Positions 11,941-24,499 of a stretch of DNA of 64,000 nt are shown here, piece after piece. Each line of letters starts with the position of its first letter. Within the stretch, counting starts at the first letter, position 1. The notes under the pieces were generated by a model. That model made no database searches, was not told where the DNA came from, and worked only from the letters and a program-made list of their open reading frames with translations. The stretch comes from Hoplostethus atlanticus (taxonomy: Eukaryota > Chordata > Actinopteri > Trachichthyiformes > Trachichthyidae), in NCBI GenBank assembly GCA_034670405.1, contig JAXDDX010000089.1, positions 595,001 through 659,000 of the forward strand, read 5' to 3'. Both the position numbers and the translations under genes were made by a program.

Positions 11941-12381
11941 CGTGTTTTTATTCATGCGCGTGTATGTAAGTGTGCGCTAATATACTGATAATGTAGTGAT
12001 GCATCGTGGGTGTTTATGAGTGGGCGAACTTCCACCGCTAATGGAGAAGAGGTTCTACTTGCTTCGTACTCCTCTGGTGCAGATGTGTATGACGGGCCTG
12101 CAGCCTCGTGGTTCAAATATTAAAGGTTCTGTTTGCATCACATGTGCGACGGCTCAGGATAGGTCTGATGCTCCTCCTGGTGTTTTGCAAATAAATGTAG
12201 TTTTGTTAACATTTAAATTGAATTAGTTAAATTAAATGAATTCGACGACCAAGTCCTCGCAGGCAGAACAGTCACAATGCTGGACCCTGATTGGCCGACA
12301 GCACCGACTCCTCCAATTCAAATGAGGTAAACCTGCTGAGTGGAGGCCTTCCAGTTTAAATGCTGCAAAGTGGCCTGATTG

Positions 12382-12562
12382 CACTGCAAAAAATATCCAC
12401 CTTAACAAGTCATTTAGTACTGAGTGTTAAAATCTTGTTTTCCTAGAACAAGTGAAAATATCTTGATACTAGAAGTGATCTTCATTTCAAGATATGGTCT
12501 CACAAATTGGCAGATATTTTCACTTGTTTTAGGAAAATAAGATTTTAACACTTTTTGCAGTG
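12382..12562. mobile_element. MITE, hAT-like ends, 181 bp
   Basis: Begins CACTGCAAAA and ends TTTTGCAGTG. Inner arms also pair (GTGTTAAAATCTTG with AAGATTTTAACAC, and CAAGTGAAAATATCT with AGATATTTTCACTTG), so most of the element folds into a long hairpin. Such ends are common in teleost hAT-type MITEs. No clear 8-bp target duplication remains. Confidence 0.75.
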
Positions 12563-13860
12563 TGGACAGATTTTAGGAATTCTTTAGATTGGGGAGCCAA
12601 TCAAGACCAAGAACAGTAGTGATGCGTTTCCTGGGGTTAGTCTGAAACTCCCTGTAAAAAAAGGGTGGATTTAAAAAAAATACAATAACCAGTCAAACAA
12701 AATCGCAAAATCAGATTCTAACAATGTTTTCCTTAAACATCTTTGATCATATATATTCATATAAATAGAGGACATTTTAATTTCCTATAATATGAAACCT
12801 TTTAACCTTTGTATATGTGCATGCCATTATTCTGAAAATGTATATGACTGAATATATTGTTATCATCATCATCAACATCATTCACCACCTCCACCATCAT
12901 CATCAGTATCATCATCCCAACCACAAACACCCCACGCATTCTCCCCTTTGAGCTTCTCCTCTTTTATTATGATGATGGTGATCAGCATCATCATCATCAT
13001 TATCATCATTCAGCCTTCCTCCTTAGAAGCAGCAGGTGTCTTGGCTGTAAAGTTCCTTACAAGCTCTTCTGACAGTCAGCACTTTAGTCACGCTCTCACA
13101 AGGAGCTTAACTCCTCAGTCCTGATAAGAGCTTGGGCATTGTGCTCCCAGCTTATGCTGCTACCAAAGATGGGTGAGGGACTGAGAGATAATCAAACAAC
13201 TTCATGAATGGACACACAGCACGTGGCAGGCCAAAAAGATCAGCGAGGAACTTTCTATGATAACATGTTGTTGACAGCTGTTTGGGCTTGCTGGGGTCTT
13301 ATAGAGGCACCCATATGTGATGATGATGAATACGTACGTGCAGTTGTCGCTTCAAAGTCATTTAGAATATGAAGAAAACACATAATCCCAACATTGTCTT
13401 TAATTGTGATTGTCAAACTTAAAGTGCGATTTGTTCGAAAAAAAAATTAAAAGTCTTCACTAACATTCAATTCAATTAAGCCTGGCAGTAAATTTTGCTT
13501 TTGAAATTCACACATTTTAAAACTGACTGATATAAATCATGACATAGAATGTATGATAATACAGCCTCTGTCTTTAGTAGATCAATTGTTCCTTATTGGA
13601 ATTAAATTAAATTGAATTTATTGAAATTAAATTGTTTTTTTTAAATATTATGTGCTGTGCGTCACAAAATCGACCCTTTTCCCTTAAAAGCAATATGTCA
13701 GCCTAGAGTATTCAGACGTGGACCTCTGGTGTAAAGCACTGTTACAAAAGACCTATCCCAACCTATGCTTTCTGAATAGCAAACATCCCAGTGACTCCAT
13801 TTGCAATGTAGATGTGTGTGTGTGTTCTCTCTCTATTGAATTGTTTTCTTAATCGTTTCC
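12563..13860. other. gene-free AT-rich sequence
   Basis: Contains ATC triplet tracts (12.86-13.01 kb) and short ATTAAATTGAA repeats near 13,600. No gene or RNA structure seen. Confidence 0.45.
12855..13010. repeat. degenerate (ATC)n tracts
   Basis: ATC/ACC triplet-rich stretches at about 12861-12918 and 12976-13010, separated by non-repetitive sequence. They encode artefactual Ser/Thr/Ile or His runs. Confidence 0.8.
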
Positions 13861-14099
13861 TTTGTGCCAAGAAGTAAAGAAAACAGATTGTGTCTGAAGA
13901 GCATTGGAAGTGCCAATGACCCCCCGGTCACGACAGCAACATTAGGACTGCCAGAACAGCAGATAGAGAGCCAGCGGGGGGGGCGGGGTCAGCCGCTCTG
14001 TCTTGCCATGATTGCTAGCGCCAACATTTTCTTAAAGGAAGACATTTTGAAGTTTGCAAAGCCTTTTTGCATTTTGAAGGATACGAATTGTTAGAATGT

Positions 14100-14233
14100 A
14101 TCAATAGATGTCAGAGCAAGGCAATATTTTTGTGTTTTCACCTACTTAGCTGCTTTCGAATTTGACTCACCTCCATTTTTCCTGTCACTCTCCACTAATA
14201 AAGTAGAAATGCAGTAGTAAAAAAAAAAAAAAA
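14100..14233 (+). pseudogene. possible 3' end of a retroposed polyadenylated transcript
   Basis: An AATAAA at 14198-14203 is followed 15 bp later by a run of about 15 A (14219-14233), the arrangement of a reverse-transcribed polyadenylated RNA. The 19-mer ACTAATAAAGTAGAAATGC (14194-14212) is found again at 26754-26772, without an A tail. No parent gene is recognised. The region upstream has an open frame of 76 codons (13864-14094) with no familiar motif. Confidence 0.3.
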
Positions 14234-14629
14234 GCTCTTGCAGAAAATAGTCACATCACGTTCCTCAATATTCTGTTATTGAGCGTCCCGTCCAGTAAGA
14301 GGTTTATCGAAAGCGAAGCCATTTTATTTTTGAACTCGTTACGTGTAGATATAGCCCCAGATTCCCGACTTATTGAACGCACCGCGGCTGCGATCAAAAA
14401 AGGCCCAAAACAATTGTGTGATTGGAATGAAAACTAATTGCCTTTTCAAAACCTCCACGGCGCATCCCCCGTATTAATCTCGCAAGTGGTTCCAAAATCT
14501 CGGGGATAATGAAAATCTCTTTTATAAATATGTATGCAGTGAAGTCACAACATAATAGGGGGGGCCCCGGTGAAAAACAGGAAGGCGGCAAGGCGGCTGA
14601 AGGATGAGGCGCGGGGCCCCTGCAGAAAG

Positions 14630-14880
14630 GAATGTTCCCCTAGCAGAAATTGGTTTAATTAATAGGACATTTTACATAATGATTACAGTGTAATTGCACC
14701 GACTAGCAGAGTGTCATTAAATATATCCTTGCTCCTTTACAACACCCTCCAGCTAAAAATAATGAGTTACATTGGAAATCACTATGCAACAGGTTCATAA
14801 ATAACATTTAAGCCCATACAAGGCAAGTAGTTATAAATAATAAATATTTGCCTTTTGTAATTGAAGAAAAAAATGACTGC
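14630..14880. promoter_or_regulatory. strong candidate conserved non-coding element
   Basis: Unbroken single-copy AT-rich sequence with GGTTTAATTAATAGGAC, ACATAATGATTACAGTG, GTGTCATTAAATATATCC, AATAATGAGTTACATTGG and ATAAATAATAAATATTTGCC. Homeodomain/POU-like cores at this density without repeats are typical of vertebrate developmental enhancers. Conservation not tested. Confidence 0.35.
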
Positions 14881-16540
14881 CTTCGTTTTTTTTTTTCCCC
14901 CCCTAGCCGCCTGGCACGCCGCTTTGTCCTGCTGTAGCCGCGGAAAAAGGAGATTTTTCTTTTTTTTTTTTTCCTCTCCCTCTTGTAAGTGCTGAATAAT
15001 TTATTTGCCGGCTAATAGTCAACACTGTCAACAACCCGGTGGTTAAAATATACCTGTGTCCAGATAAATGCTGCAGCAGGCTGCGAAGCGATTATTCCCT
15101 GCTCCCAGATATTTTGTTGGATGCAGCCCCTGTATACACTGCAGTAAATCACCAACTTCCAATTACCTGCCTCCATAAAACAAGGCTCATATTCAAATCA
15201 CGCCCCAAAAGAGAGACAGAGACGGGGACAACTGAAGTCATGCCTGGGGGGGGGGGCTGCCTGTACATGGCGCATGTGTGTGTGTGTGTGTTGTTTCTTG
15301 TATAATGCTTGTTCCATTTTACTGCAAAGTGGCACAGCTCCAGCATCTCTTCTGCAACAGTGGCCGGGTTTGCATTGGCTTAAAAAAGTTGGCTACTGAA
15401 ATATTTTTCATTAGCAGAAGAGCCAAAAGTTTCTCTTGAATATCGTCCAAAAACGGGATGAGAGTGTGATATATATATACGGCGTGATCAAGGGGCCATG
15501 ATTGCAGAATTTCAAAAGAGGCGGTAATTGTTCTCAAGGGGTTGTTGTGCCGTAAGTGGATCTATCAATCATCTTTTTACGCGGTGGAGCTCGGAGGGCC
15601 TGCCGCTTCAATCCTCGCTGCTGCTGGATGATACTCTTAATCATCAAAAAGTCTCCGGAAGTACGTAAAAATGAAATATGACTATGAAATATTTCAGACA
15701 CACAATAGGATTACGGTAGATTTTGTCAAACGAAATTTACTCAGTACCAGAATTTTAAAATTTTAGTTTATGTAAAAAGAAAATTAAAAAGATGCCACAT
15801 TTTGAGTTTTTCAGGATCAACATGGTCAACAGTGTCCCGGTTTATTATTATTATGGTGCTCACAGATGTTGCAGGGATTTCCTGGTCCTCATCTACAGGA
15901 GCTGCAGGATTAGTCATGTGATTCCAGGTCCTCAGTCTCCACTCTGAACTCTGAAGGTGTGACGATGCCGGTTCGTGCTGCTTCCCTTGACCCCCTATAA
16001 CCCCACCCCACCCCACCCCACCCCCCTCGCGTGCTCTGGGCTCACCGATCCCTCTTCTCCCTCTCGTCCCCGGTGAACCAGCAGAGGGAGTCTGATGGAT
16101 GTCTACCCCCGGCGTCATCATCTCACATGCAGATTCCCCTCTCAGACGCGATTCACTTTTGATCAGCTCCCCCTGTGCAGCGGTGGATAAAAAGCATTCA
16201 GGATGCTCTCCCTGCCTCTTGCCTCCCTGCCTCTGAGTGTATTAAATACCCCGCTTTCCCCCCCACGCACACGCACCGCCACCACCACCACCCCTCTGTA
16301 CCTATATCCCGCCGGCAGACACCGCCAATGGATTGCATTTATGCAGAATGCATCAATAACCGGAAAAACTAAGAGGCCTTGTCAGGGACGGGGAGTTGTC
16401 GCAGGCGCGGGCAAACGATTCTACGCGGTGCTCATCTGAGCCGCAATCAGCCCATAATCTGAGTATACATCAGCCCTCTCTGACACGAGAATTTCCTGCT
16501 CCTCCGCTCTCATTTTCAGAGGCAGTAATCACGGGGAGAG
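14880..16540. other. gene-free sequence
   Basis: T-rich and G-rich homopolymers (14886-14903, 14959-14972, 15246-15256), a short TG run at 15276-15291 and an ACCCC repeat at 15999-16024. No gene supported. Confidence 0.45.
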
Positions 16541-17020
16541 GCGCTCAACCTCGCCCGAAATGTATAAATAATTTTCATTCAAACATATTAACAGTCAAAA
16601 TACCGGAATCCATCATGGCGGCGCGGGGGAGCTTCTTAAGAAGCAATCAGGGCCCCTGCATGTGTTCTTTGTCTTTGGCGGCTGAGAGACAGGGCGCAGA
16701 TTACTTGCGCGAGCCCTGCTTTGCATAATGGCCTACCCCCTTGGTGCTTTTAAACTTTCCTGCCGATCCATTACGTTTACCAAGCTCCCCGGTTCCCCGC
16801 CTGTCTTTAATCTCATGCTTCCGCGGGAAGGCGATCTGGACGAGGGTTTAAAGACCTTTTTATTAAGGCGGGCATGTGGGCCTCCATCCATCTTCCCCGA
16901 ACCGGCAGACACGTTTATGTTCCGTGGACGGGTTATGTCCCGCCATCTTAAAGAGCAAAAACTTGCCCTTTTTACCTCATTGGGAAAGAAGAAGGAGGTT
17001 GTGGAGGTTGCCCGGTAGCT
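16540..17020. promoter_or_regulatory. candidate conserved non-coding element
   Basis: Single-copy sequence with GTATAAATAATTTTCATTC, CATTACGTTTACCAAGC and TTTATTAAGGCGGGC. Overlapping open frames occur on the plus strand (16396-16728 and 16728-17018) but have no recognisable domain and no splice support. Confidence 0.27.
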
Positions 17021-17999
17021 TCCGGGGTAGCCAGAAGCAGGAAGACCTTTGAGCTTGGACCAGCATGCACTAGCTTGCGCAAAAAACTGTTCCTCAAAAT
17101 TCAGTTGAGATCCTAATGCTCATTCGTTGTCACTTACACAATATATTTGCCATCAAGACATATATTTAAGACATTTACATCACAGACACTATCAGAAATC
17201 ATTACAGGCTCCCTGTGCCACCGCGGGTATAGCTTTACAAGCCCGGGCCATCCTCTCGCCCACAGAAATCAATCCCGTTGCTTTGCTGTCATATCTTTAG
17301 CACATTTATGTATGAAGATGTAAAATGGCACAATCCAGCCAGCCAACCATCTCATTAAAGCACATCACAATATCCCTTTTGTCATGCCAGAGGAGAAAGA
17401 GGATGTTAGCGCTATTCACAGGAGGTGAAAATTAAGGCAGTTTGAGCTTGGAAGCCACCCAAGCTTGACAGGACATGGGCTGCGGTTTTATGTCACGTCG
17501 TTTATCTGCAGTTTATATTTTCTATGACCGCATTGTCTCTTTCAAGAACCTTTGGAAAATACACAGGCTGTAAAAACAGCCACCTCTTGCCTTGCGGTGT
17601 TAGCTCGCAAATGCTAATGTTTTTGTAACAGTTGCAGCATCCTAATGAGCCACAAACACATTTTACAACATATTTCTTTTCTAATTTTTTCACGTTAAAG
17701 GCCTCGTCTCAAGCAGCGCACGGGGGGGGTCACCGGAAAGTGAAAACCTTTAAGAAAAAATAGGAGCGTGATGAACACACTCTGGATAAATGGCGTAAAG
17801 CTAGCGAGGGATGCCCTCGCCGTCTGGCTATAAAGCACACTGAGGCACGGCGCACGCCCACGGATCACAACCCTTTTCATTACAACAGTAAGAGGATCCT
17901 TACTTTCCATTTCTCGCCGTCAGCTTTAAACGGTAAAACCCAAACTTTGATGTAGAGTTCCATAATAAAAAGAATAATAATGGCTCTCAATATGGCTAC
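17020..17999. other. gene-free sequence
   Basis: Single-copy, moderately AT-rich, with a short G run near 17722. Nothing recognisable. Confidence 0.4.
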
Positions 18000-18215
18000 T
18001 GATTAATGGGTTGGATCCTAACTGTGTGCAGACAGAGAACCCAACAAGGTTTCCAAAATCCATTCTTGTTCTGATTGAAACTTATTGGAATTTGCCATGA
18101 TACTGATATTGTCTGAACCTCGGGGCTCGAACCCTGACCCCTTTTTTTCTTGATGAAAAGCTTGACCTGTGCATGGTAGAGACACTTAACTCTTTGACAC
18201 ACACCACTCTGTATA
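18000..18215 (-). mobile_element. possible tRNA-derived SINE remnant
   Basis: On the minus strand GGGTTCGAGCCCC (near 18,121-18,134) is a good RNA polymerase III B-box-like motif. About 70 bp upstream AGAGTTAAGTGTCTCTACC resembles a decayed A-box region. There is no clear tail or flanking duplication, so this is tentative. Confidence 0.35.
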
Positions 18216-19640
18216 TCTCTATAAATATGGATTTTTTTTTCTCATTGCAGGTGTAAAGTATCTGTATGTGTTTTTTTGTTTCCCCAGCCTGCTACCATTT
18301 TTGCAGCAGGAGAAAAAAGACGGCGAACACGGCCCCTTACCACGCAGAAATGGCTGATCCTGTGTAAGCGTGTGCATGCCACAGCAGTGTTTATTAAATT
18401 GCAAATCAGGATGGTAAATTGAAAAGCGCTTGCTCTTGTCATATCCGTTTTCCACTCCTTCACCCCCCTCTCTCTCTCTCTTTCTCCTCTTCCCTCTCTC
18501 TGGCCCTCTCGACTTGTAAGGGCACCGAGGAATTATAGCTCAGTGAAGTGCAGTGGCAAAGCCCCGGAGATTCATAGACAGTTGCAATGATAAAGTCCGG
18601 TCCGGGAGAACCGCTACTGGTGCAATAACAGCGGGAGAGGGTCACAATAAAGTTTAGTTTAATGACAAGAACAAATAACTTTAACATTTGGCTGGGGCGC
18701 TGAACCCCTTTGCTCGGGGATCGCGTCTGATATATCAGCGGGCAACTGGCCGTGACTGCCGGGTGCGATTGTGCTCGCCGCAATGGCACTGGTGATGCAT
18801 GCCGGGGGTCCCGTGGCAGGTGTCCATTTTATAGAGTTATTCAGTTGGAAATGCTGGATGCTGGCTGAGGAGCAGGATGTGGCTGGGACCGGGGGGGGAG
18901 GGGGGGGGCTGGCTAGGTTATTGTTGCTGCTGCACAGCTGACACATCCCAGGCTTCTCTCCACGCTGCAAACTGAACCTGGGAACCCCCCTAGCTATAGC
19001 CGCTAGCCGCTGAGTAGCCATCAGAGCTTGGTCAGGGTCCCAGAGGCAGGGCGGAAGAGGAATTATAGGTGGCCAGCTGTTGGTCAGTTTGCTCGTCTCT
19101 GTGTGTCCACACCGCTGCTGCAGTTTGACTCACAACAGAATGATGTCTCTAATGCTTCCCGTTGCACGAGCTAATACATAATAAGTAAACACACGAGCAG
19201 GGAACGCCTCATTTGGCGCTTTGCGGTCACACCTGAGATTGCGAGAGACGACGGGCAAAGGGACTCTAATGTTGGATTTCTTAGGGAAATTGTGCCCGAG
19301 CAGCTCCGTTTCAAATCGTCTTTTTCAGCAACAACAACGGGTTCGCATGGCGGTGTTCATGAGAAAAAGCTATGGAACATAACAATATTCAATTTGCAGA
19401 AGCAGAGCCTTCTGACAGGCTACTTAGCCCCAGTGAGTGATGCGTGCGGATGGCCCTGAGGTGTCGCTGATGGCTGCACGGGTCTGCTGGGCAGCTGCTG
19501 GTCTGTGGCTGGATCGGGGGGGGGGGGGGAGATCAGGCTGGCAGCCATATTGTGAAAACCAGCAGGAGAGGGAGGCCACCGGGAGATGGATCACAGGAGA
19601 TAGATGCGGTTGCGTGGGATAGTTTGGGGCCGGTGATATA
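18216..19640. other. gene-free sequence
   Basis: CT-rich stretch at 18467-18508, G-rich runs at 18890-18908 and 19496-19509. The remainder is single-copy with no coding signal. Confidence 0.4.
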
Positions 19641-20340
19641 TTTGCGGGAGCTGCAGTTGCTCGGCCTCTTTAAGTTTTAATTATTATGACAGGAAATAAA
19701 ATTGTAAATATGAGGATGGAAAAAGCAGCACAGAGGAGCGCAGACCTCTTTCATGAGATCATTCCCTCAATCAGCTTATCCCAGCGAGCCCCCTCTATCC
19801 CTCTATTCGCACCCATCCGAGCATCCCATCCCATCCCAGCACCCCTCCCGTCGGTTATTTGCCACGTTTCCAGTTTACACGAGGCTGAAAAGGCCCATTC
19901 AGGGCGGCCATTGTTGAGCGCGGGCCCTGTATGCAGATCCATCTGAAGGGCCATTATCCAAAAAGAATGTGGGAGACAAAGTGAAGACAGGCTAGTGACA
20001 AATGATCAACCCGATAATAGGCTGCAAGACACACTTACCATGCTAACAACGCGGCGCGCGGGACGGACGCGCCCCCCCACCACCTACCCCCGTCGAAGGC
20101 AAACAATGCGCTTCCAATCTATCATCGTTGATCCGTGCCATCATTACCCCTCAACGGCCGACGCGGACATCAACATGACAATGCAACATGCAGGGGCCAC
20201 ATTAGCGCGATAGATTATTATTATAGAAAATGTGGCACAAATCTCTTATGGAGCATTATAGCCCGAGCCGCGCCGAGCAGCAAACAAATAAACAGATTTA
20301 TGTCAGGTTCTCTCCGAGGAGGCAACCCGGCAGTTGGCTG
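19640..20340. promoter_or_regulatory. candidate conserved non-coding element
   Basis: Single-copy stretch with AGTTTTAATTATTATGAC, GGAAATAAAATTGTAAATA, CAATCTATCATCGTTGATCC and AGATTATTATTATAG. No frame with known domains. Texture-based inference. Confidence 0.25.
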
Positions 20341-20344
20341 AGAG

Positions 20345-20346
<2 letters not shown>

Positions 20347-20385
<39 letters not shown>
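20347..20385. repeat. (GT)n microsatellite
   Basis: Thirty-nine bases of GT. Confidence 0.95.
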
Positions 20386-20389
<4 letters not shown>

Positions 20390-20789
20390 TAGAGGGGGGG
20401 GATGCTGCGTGTCGGATAACCTTGCAGGTGAAATGTTGTGCTAATTCTGGTACAGGTTGGGCTAATGTTGAGCCCCGGGGTCCTGTTCTGTTGGCAAGCT
20501 GATTGGTGATTAGAGTTATAATTAAGAGCAGCTTTGACACGGGTGCCGTCCTCCCCCCCCCCCTCCTCCTCCTCAAACGCCTTTGTCACCCCCCCCCCCC
20601 TCACCCCTTACTCCTCATACCTCCCATAAAAGCCCCCCCCGGGCCACTTCCCATCGCATGTTTATGGGCGCTTCCTCCATTATCCGACAACAAAAGGAGC
20701 CCTCGGTAGGCAAGGCAAGGCCCCCGGCCAGCTGCGTGCCCTACCGCCGCCGCCGCCGGCCGCGGTAGGGGGGAAGAAACACACAGCGC

Positions 20790-20791
<2 letters not shown>

Positions 20792-20823
<32 letters not shown>
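20792..20823. repeat. (CT)16 microsatellite
   Basis: Thirty-two bases of CT, after a C-rich block (20552-20640) and a short CCG repeat (20743-20763). Confidence 0.95.
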
Positions 20824-20825
<2 letters not shown>

Positions 20826-20899
20826 GCGACAATAAAAAGAAACTTGAGTTTAAACAAAAAAAGTTACACCATATTTGCTCAGACTAACTATGATGAAAG

Positions 20900-21480
20900 G
20901 CGATGAAGACGAGGGTTCCTCATGTAGGTATCAATATAAATATTACTGGAAGGTCAATTAATATGTAAATTAACTCCTCCATTTAATTAGCTATTTAACT
21001 ATTTTCCGAGGCATGGACATATTAAATCATGCTTAAAGACCCCTCTAACTAGCCTCCTGACAATAGTGCCGGGGAGTCGCGGGCTCATAAACTACCGGCT
21101 TGACCTATAAAGAGCCCCGAGTCTGCTAATTCCATCTCAGCCTAATTTTATGACTTGCATAAAATAACCATAGTGCAGCTTTGTAGCTGTAAAGAGGATA
21201 TGGGTGATAAAATGGAGCCGGGGAAAGCATCAGAAATCTCCTCTCCGCTAGTGTCCTCATTTATTATTCTATTATTCTTTGCAGGGTGCCGGGCTCGCGT
21301 GAAAGACAAATGACCTTATTATATTAAATAATTTGTGAGGATATTAACCGTTAATCACACATAAACAGCATTTAAAAGGTATTGATTTCCCCGGCGCTCT
21401 CAACAGCTTGTTAAATTTATGTCCAATAACATGATAATAGATAATCAGTCGAATGATGCCCCATTCGTAGGGGACAAAGG
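20900..21480. promoter_or_regulatory. strong candidate conserved non-coding element
   Basis: Long repeat-free AT-rich block with TCAATTAATATGTAAATTAA, CCATTTAATTAGCTATTTAA, CATATTAAATCATGC, CCTAATTTTATGACTTGC and ACATGATAATAGATAATC. The TAATTA density and length make this the best enhancer-like segment in the window with 14.63-14.88 kb. Conservation not tested. Confidence 0.35.
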
Positions 21481-22224
21481 AAAGGTAATGGGCATCTCTG
21501 ACCCCCCCCTCCCTTTCTCCCTCTCTCTCGCTCACTCATATCTCGCTCTCTTTCTCGTGACCTTCCAACAGGTATTTGACCTTGGTCACTCTCAGCTTCT
21601 GTAGTGATTGACAGCAGGTCTGTCTGGCATGCTATGATGTGCTTTTTAGCCCGGGCTAGTGCAAAGCTAACCTTACTAGCCAAAATGTGAATGGGAGTTA
21701 ATTGTGAAAAGTATGTCAATGGAGGCTTAGCGCCCAAAGTTACACCATATCCTGAATGCATCACTGGTTTCCTTTATCCTGGGAAATAATGCTGCAGTAT
21801 CAGTGTTGTATTGGAAATGAATTGGAGAAAAAAAAATCAAACTAGTTTAGACTAATCCAGTTGGCAGTGGTGAATGAAAATATGTTTGGTTTTGCGCTGT
21901 AACACTGACCTCACTGCAGCCCCATGTGTGTTTTTGCTTTATTTGGTAGTGAGCAGAGAGAGACAGGAGGGTGAAGAGGGGGATGACGTGATGCAGGTCG
22001 AGTCAGACCTGCAGCATCACAAGCACATAACGTGCTTGAGCCCGCTGAGCCACAGTGACGTCCCCGTTGTGTAGCTTTATCAATGGGTGAAAAGTTGACA
22101 ACTCCATCTTTGTTTCTGACACGGCGTCCAGCACTTCATCAGACGCATCACTTTTTGTTTGGTGCCGTTGACAGCCGTATTCTGATCAGCATGATTACTT
22201 TTTGATGCAGCTTTTCCCATCCTC

Positions 22225-22225
<1 letters not shown>
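21480..22225. other. gene-free sequence
   Basis: CT-rich stretch at 21500-21560, then single-copy sequence without coding signal. Confidence 0.4.
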
Positions 22226-22284
<59 letters not shown>

Positions 22285-22294
22285 TGTGTGTGTG
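22226..22294. repeat. compound (TG)n(AG)n(TG)n microsatellite
   Basis: About 45 bases of TG, then 14 of AG, then 10 of TG. Confidence 0.95.
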
Positions 22295-22542
22295 ATTTCT
22301 ATGTGTCTCCTGACCGCCCGCAGATACCATTTAGGTTTGAAAAGTCCTCCGAGTTGCTGTTGGGGAAGCTGGCTTGCCACAATAATAAATTTGCAGCAGG
22401 TAGCAGAGAATAGCGAGTGGCATGCAAATCCGTCTTGGTGTCCCCCCAGGGCCCACGGGTGCCTCGCAGCAGGAAGAAAATGAAGCCGCGCTGCTCCAAA
22501 ACACTGTCTGTCTTTCTCTCCTTGGCCTAAAGTTAATTTCAC

Positions 22543-22544
<2 letters not shown>

Positions 22545-22595
<51 letters not shown>
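22545..22595. repeat. (GA)n microsatellite
   Basis: Fifty-one bases of uninterrupted GA. Confidence 0.97.
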
Positions 22596-22597
<2 letters not shown>

Positions 22598-22775
22598 AAA
22601 TAGGGTGCCGGCTGGTCTCTTTTTCTCCGGCCATGTAGACACACGGCGGCTCGTACCAGAGATGGATACGTGAGAGGATAGACTCACACTCCCTACCTGA
22701 CACCGGCCCCCTTGATTCATTATGACAGGCCAATCTTTTATTAGCCCGGGCTTCGTGTTCAAATCCTATCAAGAC

Positions 22776-22797
22776 AAAAAAAAAAAAAAAAAAAAAA
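22776..22797. repeat. poly(A) run
   Basis: Twenty-two consecutive A residues. No retroposon body is recognised upstream. Confidence 0.9.
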
Positions 22798-23712
22798 GTG
22801 AAGAAGCTGAATTTTCTCTGGCTGAATACAGCAGATTTATTATGCAGCCCCCCCCACCCAACCCCCACCCCCCATGTAGAGGCAGGTAATTATTAGCGTC
22901 GTGTTTTTGACAGATCTGGTTAGCAGGGCCGCTATTTGATATCCACGTTAACTGCGAGTTCCCAGATTGACACATGTAAACTCACACAGCTGTACTGCTC
23001 GGCAAATGATGACGTTTTTACCCGTGGAAAAATCACACGAGGTGATTTTCCAGAGATAATACTTTCTAGGACCTTTTCCGGCGTGTTGTTTAGGGGACAG
23101 GATCAAAAACATCCCGTTTCGCTGTTATTGGGTAGATTTCAGAACAGTAAATTAATACAAGGGTGGACGCTAGAGTAATTCAATTACTGTCTGGCAGTGC
23201 AGGCCTAGTTTTATAGTCTGCTCTCTGCGCAGTGAGCAGATCCAGAGCTAAATGAACATGACAGACAATGGACATCTCCCCCTGTTGTTACAAGGTAGCT
23301 GTTAGGCTGCCTCAGTAAAGATATGGACCAGGCCGGGGCTTCCCACACTGGTTAAGAGGCATACAACAATATTTGAAGTTGGTAAAAGATTTGGGTTTTT
23401 TTTAAAGCATGTATGACTACATATCAGCTCATGAAATGTTTAAACCAATACTGACCGCCCTGTCACATGCTCCCATTTTGAAAATATAGGCCAGAAATGT
23501 TCTGTGTCAAAGGTTTTCTGAACTTATTCTTATTGTACCTCCTTGCAGTTATTGGTTATCAATAACAAGAGCTGTTCATGACCACACATCAAGAATCCTA
23601 TCAAGATATACAAATATAAATGTAAATGCAGTTCTTATACACGTATGTTCAGTCTGTCAGCATATATATATATTTATTTGTTTGATATTTCTTGATAGGA
23701 TTTGAAGATATA

Positions 23713-23952
23713 TATACTGTACTGTGCAAAAGTCTTAGGCACGTGTAAAATAATAATTATAAAGCAAAGATCCTCTAAAAAAATAATTAAATGAGAAGTT
23801 TACAAATATTATAATATTATAATATTATTATATTATTATAAAATACTATAAAGAGCAGTAATGTAAAACACTAATGCAGAAAACAAAAAAATCAACATCT
23901 AAGACCAAATTTATATTAAAAAAAACCTAAGACGTTTTCAAAGTACTGTATA
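23713..23952. mobile_element. degenerate Tc1/mariner-like MITE
   Basis: The left end CTGTGCAAAAGTCTTAGG is matched inverted, with several mismatches, by CCTAAGACGTTTTCAAAG at the right, both flanked by TA-rich sequence. The body is AT-rich with no reading frame. Divergence of the arms suggests an old insertion. Confidence 0.6.
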
Positions 23953-24021
23953 TGTATCTAATGTGTGTATGTGTAATATAATATAACAAATATGGGGAAA
24001 TATGATTTATTAATATTTAAC

Positions 24022-24057
<36 letters not shown>

Positions 24058-24066
24058 TATTATTAC
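24022..24066. repeat. (TTA)n microsatellite
   Basis: About 15 TTA triplets with one interruption (TTACTA), followed by a short AGT-rich stretch. Confidence 0.95.
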
Positions 24067-24499
24067 ATTGTTGTTGTTAACATAGTAGTAGTAGAAGTAC
24101 TAGTAGTAGCACTAGTACTTAAAGTATCCAAAGAACTGTTTTAGTGTTTCCAAAACCAGGATCAAGGCTGTGATGGACGTGGAACCAAATCATGACAAAA
24201 TCATGAAAAATCACAGAATCAGTATTTTGTTGTTTTGCTGTTGATGTCTTTTCTCACCCGATGGATTACTATAATCACACTACTAATATAGTACCATAGA
24301 ACTTCAGTAGTGTCCAAACCTTTTCCCCCAGGGAGCCACATTTTCAAAACACAGGGACACGCTGTGGCGGTGAGCTGTCCAGTAGCTTCATACTAAATAA
24401 GAGTTGCTCAGTCAAAGATGTCCAGAAATTTCTCCCGCCTAATTCAGGGTGAATCTATGAATCAACTTTGAGTCCCTTCCCAGTCTTTCAAAAAAACGA

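Noticed and set aside
18000-18215. B-box-like motif as a functional tRNA gene
   Set aside because: No cloverleaf can be formed, and the spacing and stems fail. At best it is a SINE remnant.
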